A stretch of 64,000 bases of DNA from Cryptococcus deneoformans JEC21. Lineage: Eukaryota; Basidiomycota; Tremellomycetes; Tremellales; Cryptococcaceae. Every line of letters starts with the position of its first letter. Within the stretch, counting starts at the first letter, position 1. The notes under the pieces are model-generated. The model was not told the DNA's origin. It saw nothing but the letters and a program-made list of their open reading frames with translations, and ran no database searches. The position numbers and the translations under genes are program-made. Below, one piece after another: positions 1-10,473 of the stretch. The stretch is taken from contig NC_006680.1 of NCBI RefSeq assembly GCF_000091045.1, forward strand, positions 455,001-519,000, read 5' to 3'.

Positions 1-2
1 TC

Positions 3-545
3 GACGGTGTACTCGCCCAGGACTCTACGCAATTCCAGTCCATCTGGTCCCTTCGTGAACTCATCCCCGAGTCTGCGGCCAAGGCTGGATCAGTATACAA
101 ATACGATGTGTCCGTCCCTGTGGGCAAGATGTATGGTTTGGTTGAGAAGATGAGGGAAAGACTCAGGAAGGAGGGTGTTCTTGAGGGTGATGGCAACCCT
201 GAAGGGCCTATCAGAGCTGTCGCGGGCTACGGACACATGGGCGATGGTAACCTTCACATCAACATTGTCGCCAACAAGTACACTGAGGAGATTGAAAAGG
301 TCATTGAGCCTTATGTTTACGAGATCGTCGGTGAGTATTCATTCTGTCTCTGCCATTGAGCGCAGATCTAATCTTACTTTTCAGCTGAGAATGAGGGCTC
401 CATCTCTGCGGAGCACGGTTTGGGTGTCATGAAAGCCCCTTACATCGGTTACTCAAAGAACGAGACATCTATTGAAGTCATGAAGAAAGTCAAGCACCTG
501 TTCGATCCGAAGGGCTTACTCAACCCTTACAAGTACATCGTTTAA
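3..545 (+). CDS. D-2-hydroxyglutarate dehydrogenase (DLD2/D2HGDH family), 3' part
   Basis: Partial gene: the window opens inside the coding sequence and only the C-terminal FAD-linked oxidase domain is present (about 162 residues). One intron lies at 331-384; the stop is at 543-545. The residues GYGHMGDGNLHINIVAN and, across the intron, EGSISAEHGLGVMK are the signature of the FAD-oxidase C domain, and the ending DPKGLLNPYK is typical of D-2-hydroxyglutarate/D-lactate dehydrogenases. Family members oxidise D-2-hydroxyglutarate or D-lactate, usually in the mitochondrion, passing electrons to an acceptor. The match is closer to the D2HGDH/Dld2/Dld3 branch than to cytochrome-linked Dld1, but substrate cannot be settled from this fragment. 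The N-terminal FAD-binding half lies outside the window. Confidence 0.85.
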
Positions 546-792
546 GACTATGCTAGTCCTTAAATCAAATCTTGGGAGCTCTCATGCAAACATTTAATCT
601 TCGCGCCGCGTAAATTGCCCATATGAAGTGATCCATGGAAGAGTAATGTAGAGGAACAATGTCAGATAGGAAACGAAAATGTCCAATCAAACAGACCCAA
701 AAAAAAGAGAAACCCGAAGTTATCGCAAATATAATACGCAAGGTAGTCACCAGTCCTCCCAAATTCTCAAATCGCCTGCAACGCCCAACAAC

Positions 793-2513
793 TTACTCCA
801 TGAAAGCTTCCTTGCTGTTCAATCCAATTGCTTTTTCATGTGGAGAACCAACATATTTAGTACCTGCTGCCCAGATGCCGCCTTTAAGCTTTCGATTGTT
901 GACCGAAAGTTGAAGGGCGACGTAGATGCGGGAGAGAATTGTCTCCCATGATTCAATGAAATCTACTAGAATGCGAATACTTCGAAAATAGGATCGGGTA
1001 TTAGTGAGGGAGAGGGAAATGACATTTTCATCATTGAGTTGGAGGTGTTTCACACCAGTCTTTGAGAGGGTTGCCTCGGATGAGATCCTAGAATTGGCTG
1101 ATAAGTCCTCCTGAGGCTTGACATCAAGAAGAGTGTGGGTCAAATCCAAGGTGGATGTGTTGGGGGTTCCAAAAAGTGAAGTATCTTCTGATGAATGTGA
1201 AGAATGAAAATTGCAGGAATGCAAGCTCGAAGGCCGGTCGGCAGGGATGGAAGACGCTGAGTTTACGGTGGCAAGTGAGATGTTGTCAAGGGAATTCTCA
1301 AACAAACCAACTGACGCGAATACGTCGATGGAAAAATTAGAAGAGGGTGGATGGGTGAGAGCTCGCGCGGAGTGCAATGGAAACACATTGTTGAGGTCTG
1401 TAAAACTCACATCCGTGTCTTCGTCTTCCACAGTCTCTTTATTACTGATTTTCGCTGCTGATGGACTTTGAAGCTTGGATGGTTGCGACCAGAGACCGGA
1501 GTTTACGATACTGGCCATGAGGATGTCATAATACTCGTACTTTTTTGTTCTTTCATGTGCGAAGTTGGCCTTTGAATGTTCGTTCTTGCCTACAACGCGC
1601 TGCTCAATTTCTTGCATCCTCTGGAGTGTGCATTGCCATTCTGTCCATGCTTTTTCCCTAGAAATATAATCGCCTCGGTCTTTTGGAAGAATTGTAAAAA
1701 ATTCTGGGGTAATACGTGGGTCGTCAAGGACAAAGTTTGAATTATCACTGGACTGTAATCCAAAGAGGCGATCGAAATAGCTTTGCATCCGCTCCATTCG
1801 ACAGTCCACTTTGTACGGATGCGTTGGTCCATCCGATGCTCCAGGAAATTCCGATAAGAGGGCCAAAAGGTGAGGCGAGGCTTCGGGAGAGTAGACATGG
1901 AAGAGCGCGTCAGCAAACCGGCTAATTGAGCCGAAGCCACGAGTGACGGTGATGCGGCATGCAGGCAACCTTTCATCATGAGGTATCCAAGTCAAAACCA
2001 TTTCGTACAGGGTCACAAGGCCATCGGGATGAATTTGCGTGAATGTAAGAGAAGCAAGGTGCCCGATTGGCAAGGGATAATCACGACTGCGGAAGAAAAG
2101 CGGTTCTGGAGCCCCTGAGGGGGGAAATTGATCCTTGTAAGTGGCGATATCAAAAGGCGGATGTGACTCAAATGTGGCTGGTGTAGATGTTTCACTGACT
2201 TCGTCGATGGTGGGAAGGAGGTCGAAACTAGGTTTGATTACTTCAAGTCAGATTAACTACATATAAAGCCGGTTTGAGGAGACGCACCTGGGCTTAAGGG
2301 ACAAGATCATCGAATTCCCGTCTCGTTCCGAAACTGCGGATGGAATAGGCCGCTTCTGGTCGCCACTCTCAAAGATAGTGGGCAAAGGGGTGAAGTATAA
2401 CCTAGCTATAGTTAAGTGACAAGTTGCAACAACATGGAGGAGATCGGTGAATCATACCTCGGAATTAGATCAGGAAGAAGTTTGTCGTTCTCCGTATTTT
2501 CTGACAGACTCAT
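793..2513 (-). CDS. Uncharacterised protein, 534 aa
   Basis: I do not recognise this protein. The model uses an ATG at 2511-2513 and introns at 2402-2457 and 2228-2287; the exons sum to 1605 nt with no internal stop. The N-terminal third (from MSLSENTEN through PTIDEVSE) is polar. A more ordered region follows, containing LTFTQIHPDGLVTLYEMVLTWIPH and a stretch rich in aromatic residues. A Ser/Thr-rich low-complexity segment runs from about residue 330 to 450, then a basic, partly helical tail. No signal peptide or clear membrane segment is visible. It lies head-to-tail with another uncharacterised gene just upstream on the same strand, 246 nt away, and convergent with the dehydrogenase gene. 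Probably a lineage-restricted protein; function unknown. Confidence 0.6.
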
Positions 2514-2759
2514 TGTACGATGAGACCCGATGGGGGAGCCGTTGAATAATCTAAGAATAATTTATTCGCGGTCACTTGGATGTACTGCACTATCTGCTGA
2601 TGGTCAGAGCTTACCCGACGTTATGTTTTATGGTAGGAGTTTTGGTCTTGGGAGTGATAGTGTGAACGGATGCCGCGGTGGCTCGAACGAATTCAGCCTC
2701 AGTGGGCGATGTCCTAAGACGCCTAGTCAGTGACATTCGAGAAGAGTTTCTTTTGTCCC

Positions 2760-3644
2760 TTACTCAATCTGGTCAACGTTCTTCTTGGATTTAAGTCGAT
2801 GGATCTTGATAGATTTGAAGAAGCTCTTTTTGGAGGTTGGCGTAGCAGAGGCAGACCTTGTAAAGAGAAACATTCAACTTTGCAGACCATGAAAGTCATA
2901 TGGAAGACTTACTCTTTAGAAGCTGATGCCAGGGTATCCTTGCTCTTACGCTTGATAAGTCTGAGCGAACTAAAGTCGTGTTAACAATTCGCAATTGACA
3001 AGGGAAAGAGCGGCACCTTTTGCTGTTGAGTTTTACGTTGGGTCGTACGTCACCTGTCTGCGGGCCATTATTTGGACCCAATCCCAGATCAGACCAATCC
3101 ACGGGGCTTGTGTCAACTTCAAGAGGTGGGAAAGCTTGGATGCATTCGTAGAGGATGGAAGGGCTCCTAAATACCTGACCTTAGCGACCAACATTCATTG
3201 TGGATGCAACCTACTTGGAGAGAACCTCCCACTGTCCATCCAAGGAAGATTCCTCTGGAGCATCGTAGGACATGACTTTGCAAGAGCGTGAGAATATAGT
3301 TCGAGCTCTGTTAAGGAGAGCTTTAAAAGAAAGCATGGGCCAACGGCGAGTGTGAAGCGGATGGGGTTGGAGATGTATTCACTGTCGGAGAGGGTGTTAA
3401 ATAACTGTAAATATGTGAACAACGGGACGTACGCTGATACAGGGACAAGGTGAGCTAAGGAGTGTGAGTAATAGTAAGGAGTGTATACGGGTCCGATTGA
3501 GAAGTGGATGTGAATGAAGTAAATGCCAAAAGTACTCGAGTCGATGCCCGTTCGCTTTTTATACGTTCCCGCCAGGATTATAGCTAGTCCAGTTGATATA
3601 AGACGTACCACCGTGATATATGGAATTCCAACAGGAAAAGACAA
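2760..3644 (-). CDS. Uncharacterised protein, 3' exons clear, 5' end unresolved
   Basis: Reading the minus strand, an open stretch of about 430 nt from 3644 continues through three introns (3167-3214, 2970-3016, 2857-2912) into a coherent C-terminus with stop at 2760-2762. The C-terminal part includes PSILYECIQAFPPLEVDTSP, then DLGLGPNNGPQT, and ends in a strongly basic tail (SLRLIKRKSKD ... KIHRLKSKKNVDQIE). The upstream stretch is hydrophobic and Tyr-rich and may hold another in-frame 84-nt intron near 3420-3503. I find no convincing start: the frame has no ATG at its 5' end. A short Met-initiated reading near 3660-3790 on the same strand could be a first exon but cannot be joined cleanly. 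No family is recognised. The basic tail suggests nucleic-acid or membrane-surface contact, which is a guess only. Confidence 0.35.
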
Positions 3645-4419
3645 ACATCGTGCAAAACTTAAAATATGAGCAAGTTGTCTCGATGTTCAAAGAGGCCGGC
3701 AGAGGCATCCTCCTTTAACGACGCTTTATCAGGATCGGGCTTGACTCCCAATCTTCGAGATCCTCCCTTAAGGACGCGGGTATCCATGCTGGGCAAGTCT
3801 GGATAATGGGCCAAGGATGAGCCTTATACGTCTACTAGAACAACGATCGATGACTAAATAGATCAATTGATGCAGACTCATCTGTCACTGATGAAGATAG
3901 GCTCCTTCTTTCGGCATCGAGTGATATAGAGCCATAGTAAGCTACTTACTTGCAAGGGTAGTTCGAGGCAATTTTTTGCACCGCCAAGCTAGTAGGCCGT
4001 GTACAGCCTATGGTCAGTATGTTTGAACTGACCGCAAAAAGGAAAATAAAATCCTTAAACTCACACCATAACCAGGACGCAACTTGTTGGCGGAACCAGA
4101 TTGTTCCAATCTATTGTACAAATCGTATTTATATGTGTCTGTTTTCTTACCTTAGCACAACTTCTTTGTGTGGCGGATTGATGAAGATCGAGGAATGTGA
4201 TTACCGCACTAATAAGCATTACTATATTAAACAAGACGAGTATAGCAGATTTTCAACGAAAGCGCGCCCATAATGGGCAAAATACATATGGACAATCCTA
4301 CATATATACAAAACTGTAAATGGTAAAACAAAACAAGGAGCACCACCTTTCTATTTCATAACTCATAGAAAACAACTTCTTTCTCTTCGCACAGTAATCC
4401 AACAAGATGGTTCTTGCAA
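3645..4419. other. Intergenic, about 775 bp
   Basis: Lies between two minus-strand genes. Moderately AT-rich. An 87-codon plus-strand reading at 4010-4273 has no homology-like features. The part near 3660-3790 may contain a 5' exon of the uncharacterised gene downstream on the minus strand. The part next to 4420 is the presumed 3' UTR of the SAM-like gene. Nothing else is recognised. Confidence 0.4.
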
Positions 4420-6414
4420 TCATCGCCTCCTTAGAATTACCCCGACAACAATCGCACCGACACCCACTCCAACCAAAAATAAATATGCGGGCAATTCTTT
4501 GACCCTTCTCGGTAAATCGTCCTCCTCATCCTTGCTCCAGCCAAGAAGGTCAAGCAAGGCGAACTTCTTCTCCCTGGGCGGTACATTGACTGGTACTACA
4601 GGAGGTAAGACGTTGGATGAAGTGGCAGTTTGTAATCTCTCTTCCAAATCCTTGATTCTTTCCATGAGCTGGGCCATCTGCTCTCCCATCTTCTTCTCCT
4701 CCTTTTCCTTCACTTTATCTGTTGGTCTGATGTCTGCTTTAGACGAATCATGAGCAGCAGCTCGCGTGGGTCTAAGTGTGACCTTCCTAGCCGTTTCCCA
4801 GTGCCCTTCATCGCTGCCTTCGTCTTGCTCATCGGCATCTCCGTCATTGAGTTCCAGTGAGAGCAACTGATGGGGATGTCGTCTGTTGGTAGATGACTTG
4901 CCAAGGGTAGCATAACGGTTCATATTCTCAGGAAAATGCCCTCCGTTGGTGAGAAGTTCGTTGGGAGGTAATACTTTAGCTTTAGATGGGGTCGCGGACG
5001 GGGTGACTTCTTTCGAATCCGGTTCGGCTGGCACATCCAAGCCAGAAGGTCGTATTGCGTGTTCAAGCGCAGGGGCAACCGATGCTCGACCACGAATAGA
5101 ACGTCTTTCAGAAATAGAGTAAAAATTTGAATTGGGAGACTTCAATTTGTCCACCAGGGGATCATATTGCTGTAATGGTTCAGACGTAGCCTGCTTATGA
5201 AGTCGCCCATCAGGGGAAAGTATGGCATCTGCAGCCTTTGGAGGTGGTTTGATGGTGGCCCTTCCCATATCTTCGTCCTCATCATCCAAATTTTCTCCCA
5301 CGTCCTGCAACATTTCCTCCATTGTTGGACTCTTCCTTCCGACTCTTTCAGACGTTGCTGAGCCATGCGAAACGCTCGATAAACTTGACACGTCAGACAG
5401 ATTCCTTTTTCTCCCATACCCCTGGATGTACTCTTCATGTTCCGACGGTTTGAGTGCCTCCCCGGTCTCTTCCCATCTTCTCCAACGTTCGATAACACTG
5501 TCCCCAGTATGTTGAGCAACAAGTCGTGAGAGTTCGCCCTCATCATCACCGCTGAAGCTTGTTTCAGAAGCAGATGAACGGGCATCATAGGCTTTTGCCA
5601 TCCGCTTCACTCCTGTCGTCGCGTCATCGTACGAAGTTTCATCTTCCTCCAAGAGTGTTGACGACCCAGGGAACCGAGAATTAGGCAGGGAATGCGGGTC
5701 TAGGAGTGATCTGCGGCGCAGGCGGCGGGCAATCGTTTGCAAGAGGGGTATGAATGGAGGTGCTCTTGATGTGTTGTTTCTATCTTTCGTTTTAGCTCTG
5801 ATATGACGGGGCAGATGGAGTACTCACCCCCATCCTTCCGAGCTACCCTCTAGGAAGAGTGTTCCAGATACACGTTGCCTCAGCACCCAAGACTCAATAT
5901 CGGCTATCAATGGCGCAGGCAGAATTTTGCCTGTACCATCTGGACCGCCTGTACGTAATTCATATGTCAAATACTGGGCTAATTCAGACGCTGACAGTAT
6001 AGTAAGTAAACATCAGCTTGCGACTTAGAGTTGTGACGAAAACTTACGAGCCCATTGCTTAGGATTGCCCGGCAGATTAATGTCTTTCACTCTGCCTTTC
6101 TCTTTTCCTTTGACTAGCCAATCAGGCAAAGTCTCGCTCCTTCTTCCTAGCTTCCTGAGGCCTGGGCTATCCATGCTTCGACGTCTATCGTCCACTTCGC
6201 TTTTATCCACCCCTTTCCCTTTCAAACTGGAATGCACCGGGTGCTCCAGTACATTGTTGAGGCTCCCCATACTCCGACTCGATCTGTGCGCCGACCCGGG
6301 AGTCTGAGCTGGCGAACTGCACCCGGCGGCGAAGAGGGAAGGGGAGGTGCTCTGGACGAGATAGGGATCGTATGATTGACGCTTCTGAGGTGTGGTTGGG
6401 GATGTCGGTGTCAT
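4420..6414 (-). CDS. SAM-like-domain, tail-anchored membrane protein (624 aa)
   Basis: Three exons with introns at 5991-6047 and 5765-5827 give 624 residues; an in-frame ATG five codons upstream (6427-6429) is an alternative start. The N-terminus is Ser/Pro-rich. A folded segment follows from LPGNPKQWA through SELAQYLTYELR, LPAPLIADIESWVLRQ and VSGTLFLEG, matching the pattern of fungal SAM-like domains in which a helical bundle is followed by a basic IARRLRRR stretch. A long acidic, Ser-rich disordered region comes next, then a coiled coil around EQMAQLMERIKDLEERLQTA. The last 20 residues form one hydrophobic helix (LPAYLFLVGVGVGAIVVGV) capped by ILRRR, a tail-anchor layout. This suggests a membrane-bound adaptor on ER, mitochondria or peroxisome facing the cytosol. 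Function unknown; topology is inferred. Confidence 0.7.
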
Positions 6415-6429
6415 TATGATGGCTGTCAT

Positions 6430-6963
6430 GTGTAGAACATAATAAAGAAGGCAATGCAATGTAGAAAAGGAAAAGAATTGTTATTTGCAGGAACGAGCAA
6501 CACACAACTACCAAATATGCTGCAACACAAGGCGCGATCAGCGACTGGCGCGTCGTGAGTGATTTTGCCACTGGGCAAATAAATCTACGTGGTCTCATTC
6601 CGTTGATGAAATGTCTAACAGCCCTATTTCACAATGTACAGAATTTCACTACTCTTTCACCATAGCAATCATCCTCGGGAAACAAGAGAGGTTATCATAT
6701 AACATTAATTTACTAGGCATACCACTATCATTACTACAAGAAGGTAACTACAAAGTACAGCATCAATAGATTTTTGTGCAGGCAACGTGTGGTAGAGATT
6801 GGTCTATTTCGATAGCTTTGTATTACAGGGTCATGACATATATTTTTCCTGGGAGCTGTTATTCGTGATTAATAGTAGATTGTGAATTAGGCTCACCTTC
6901 CAAACCCACGACAGGCCAACAGTGTTACTAGATCCTTGTGCTATCTATGAAGCGAATTTCGCT
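6430..6963. other. Intergenic, about 530 bp
   Basis: Separates two minus-strand genes and should hold the promoter and 5' UTR of the SAM-like gene and the 3' UTR of the Sel1-repeat gene. AT-rich, with no ORF of note and no recognisable RNA gene. Confidence 0.4.
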
Positions 6964-9208
6964 TTAGCTTTCTTCTCCTCTTTTCATTTCTACACCCAGT
7001 TTCAGGCGACTCACAGCCATTCTATACCACTTTGCTGCTTCCTTCATGTCCTTTTTGATGCCGTTTGAACCTTTGGATAACACAAATCCAAGTTCTGGAT
7101 ATGATACCATATGAGCTTTTGCACTTTCACAATGGAAATGGACTTACGCTCTTGAGCTGAGAGATCTCCCAAGTTGGCTGCAAATCTGAGGTATTGCAAT
7201 GCAACATCTGGCGCCTTTTTCACTCCTATCCCTCCCAAAAAACAATTTCCAACTTCAAACATCCCTATAGCCAAATCCTCCTGAGATATTTACGTTAAAG
7301 CTTACCCCACAAAAAACATGTATTTGCTTACTGTCACCTTCTTTCTCTCTTGCGCTGTGAGTGCCATTCTGCCTGGTGAGGTATGAATTGTAAGCCCCCC
7401 TTCCGCGAGCGATACGTCGCACGCTTGACTGAGTTCAGCAAATGCACGTTTGTCATCTATTCCGACTCCCAAGCCATATCTTAAGGCGAGACCTGAAGTG
7501 CAAATCAGTTGAGAGTATCAAAGCGAAGGAAACAGTCAACCTGCCCCAATATATCCTCCCAGTCGAGTTTCCTGCTTCTGCTGCCTTCATGAAATAGTAA
7601 GCACTTTTGGACAGTTCTCCTTTCCCTCTAGCTTCAATTCCCATGCACACCAATTCGTTCGCTGAGCGATCTGTTACTGAAATTGGAGCACTAGGAGTTT
7701 TGACTATCGGCTCGGACACCACCCTGTTCCGCATCTCCTTTTCCCGCTCCAAAGCCGAAGCGGACACTTTCATATATTTGCCTCTAGGAAATGCAAAATC
7801 GCTCTCAGCTCTGGAGGCCGACGGGGTTGAATCTCCATCAAGGTCATAAAAAGAATATCCTGATTGGAATGACATCTGGGAAAAACGGCCCACAGAAGGC
7901 AGATCGAGTGAAGCTGATGAAGAGGTTTCATTTTTCAGAGGAACCATACGAGGGGCAAGATATGAGGATGAAGAGATTTGGGAAGATGTGGGATTAGGTT
8001 GGAAAATTATATCGGTGTCGGACCGTTGGCGGTATGGTGGGTGAGCTGGTCTCAAGGGTATGCTTGATTCGGAAGCTTGCCTGTTCATTTTTCGAATGTC
8101 TTGGACCGGCGGGGTTCGAGGTATCTTTCTGGATGACCGCCGCACTATAGGTGGTGCTGGCGCAGAATTCGGCGGCGGTGGTGGGGCCCTTTTCGGGATG
8201 ACTACAGGTTTTTTTAACTTTCCTTGCCCTCCATCCCCCTGCTGTCGACTCATTGTTGCCCTTAGTTTTGACAGTCGCCTACTCGGGCCGGATGTCTTCG
8301 TATCTCCTCCACCATCAATACCATTTATAGCTTGGGGTACTCCATAAGTGTCGAGCCACTCAAATTGAGACTCATCTTTACCCCATTCGCTTCCCTCTTC
8401 GCCATGTACACTGATGCAGTCAGAGTTGACTTCAGTTTCCTTGGGATGTAAAGGTACAGGAGCTTCACGAGTCAAAGCCTCTGCCTTGGACTGTGATTTT
8501 GTACGCCTTGGAGATACATGACCCAATTTGAAATGTGTGGAGGAAGTTCCAGAAGGGATAGAGAGAGTGGTAGATGGATGAGATGAAAGTGATAGGCTTC
8601 GAATAGGAAGAATAGAGGCCATAGATTTGTGATCTGCTCTCATCTGTTTATCGTCCCTTGTCGATGATGATGTCCATTTTGATGACGATTGGCTGTTCGT
8701 AGGGGTAGAGTTGCCAAGACTAAGATGTGAGTCACCAGAAGATATAGCTTTTGGTGTTACGGGAGACTCCACCTCATCCTTGTCGTCATTTTGTTGGCCA
8801 GTCACGGTACATTCGCTGGCTAAAGAATCGATAGACAAAATCGAGTTGTGGCGAAAAAGATTAAATTCGAGTGCGGGAATGGGAGGGGCACTGGGTGGCT
8901 GGCCCGGAGATAAATTTTCTCTGTGGAGGGAGCTTGAAGCAGCATGTGACTCCGATGCAGTATTCTGATATAAGTCATGGGGCATTAGTGACTGCGATGA
9001 TGGCATGTCCGCAATAGAGAAGAGATTCAGTACCGCAACTTACCCAGCCCTTTGCAATCCGTCCTTCTATCTCCAAACGGGCAAGCGGACTGACGAAGCT
9101 GTCGACGGCTTCCCGTGCTGAAGGTCTTCTTCTTAGCGAGTGGTGACGAGGTGGATTTTGGAGAACAAGCGAAGCCGATTGATGCGGTACTTGTGAAGCT
9201 TTTGACAT
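6964..9208 (-). CDS. Sel1-repeat protein (Nif1/Dsf2-like), 678 aa
   Basis: Five exons; introns at 8992-9043, 7493-7544, 7281-7331 and 7095-7147. The exons sum to 2037 nt. The second intron uses a GC donor (TGGG|GCAGGT); only this choice keeps the Sel1 reading frame. The N-terminal two-thirds are disordered and rich in Ser and Pro, including a proline-rich patch (KRAPPPPPNSAPAPP), a possible SH3 ligand. The C-terminal part carries Sel1/TPR-like repeats: GELSKSAYYFMKAAEAGNSTG, the next ending GLGVGIDDKRAF, then a unit with FEVGNCFLGGIGVKKAPDVA and a last one ending GIKKDMKEAAKWYRMA. This layout resembles S. pombe Nif1 and S. cerevisiae Dsf2, and more loosely chitin synthase activators of the Chs4 type, which scaffold morphogenesis or cell-cycle kinases. 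It is divergent from BEM1, an SH3 protein. The exact orthologue is uncertain. Confidence 0.75.
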
Positions 9209-10473
9209 GTCCTCTTGCGCCTGGGACTGTTCGACCAGCCAGGCGGGTTGAGAAAACTTGATCCGCTAAAAAGTATCTTATACGGTGAACGCTCCTGGTT
9301 AGGAAAACAAATGATAGTAGGAAATTGTCGTTTGAAAGGTGATCTGACTGAGAAATTGTTACCAGCAGCACGCTATATTCACCCGATTCCAGTGTCAATG
9401 CTGTGACGTCGTTTGTTTTGTTTGTTTACTTTTTCTGGAAAAAGATCTTAAATTACGATGTCCTGTGGTATTACTTTTTTAGTTATGAACTTTTTTAGCG
9501 ATTAATTAAATTTCATCTCCGATGCTTGCAGCAATTGGTTGTATAACTTTTCTTGGCCAACTATTCAATCCGATGCATGTCACAGAACCCGATTAACCGA
9601 TGTTCACTATCGTCAAGCGTATGCGTCCTTCCGCACTAGCCCTCTTCATTGCGAGGCCGAACCCCATCATCGTCTTAATCTATTCGCTGGCTGGGCTATA
9701 AAGGTAACAACCTCTCTCCAGGCGAGGTCTGTATGTGAGACTTGGGCCAATAAACATGGCAGCTATTCCTCCCGAGAGAAAGGGTAACGGCTGTTCGATT
9801 TGACCTTATTGCGATGCATTTGTCCATCCAGCTTGCTTACACAAACAACAACTGTTTCTTTCGTTCAGAATTTGTCGCGGAATGAATGGTTTCCCTGTGG
9901 TAAGCATATATTATATGGTGACGCAGCAACACATGAGATCAAGGGATGGTAGTGGCTCATTGCGGAACAGTATTATGAAAACTCTTTGGTGAACGAAGCT
10001 CTAAAGGCATACCGGAGATTGATGAGAAAAAGACCCAGAAAGCAAGAGCACTATCCCGCTGCTATGGCTGGTTATTATATAGACATCAGCGACATCAATA
10101 AATAATGGACAATGGCCAGCCTTTGCACATTCCGAATTTCAATCTAACGGATGGAGATGATACTTGGTGGTGAGAAAAATGTGATCCAGATGACAGTCGT
10201 CAACAACAAATAGGAGGAGTAAGTAGTACCGACAGCTGAGTGCCCGGTACATATAATATTTATACCTCCTCCTACTAGCTACTACTCATCATCATCATTC
10301 ATATCAGTGATCAACGTGGACACCGCCGCCGCCACCGCACAGGGACAACAAAACAACACACGCCGCGGTTCTCTTTTCTTTTCGTTCGTTCTCATATTTC
10401 GACCAATCTCTTATCATCACGTATCAGCCCATTTCCCCCAAGTTCTCGGCAACAAATCATAACGGCAAATATT
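9209..10473. other. Divergent promoter region between Sel1-repeat gene and BEM1, about 1.26 kb
   Basis: Longer than the usual spacing in this window. The BEM1-proximal 250 bp are pyrimidine-rich on the plus strand, with a TCATCATCATCAT run near 10287 and a GCCGCCGCCACCGC run near 10325, consistent with a transcribed 5' UTR. No ORF here looks coding. Shared regulation of the two polarity-type genes is possible but only inferred from the arrangement. Confidence 0.45.

Noticed and set aside
4010..4273. 87-codon plus-strand ORF in the gap before the SAM-like gene
   Set aside because: No motif, no splice context and AT-rich composition; likely chance.
7490..7570. Apparent frameshift inside the Sel1 repeats
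   Set aside because: With a GT donor at 7540 the frame breaks after the conserved AAEAGNSTG. Using a GC donor at 7544 keeps frame, restores the GLALRYGLGVG pattern and makes the exon sum divisible by three, so no lesion is needed.
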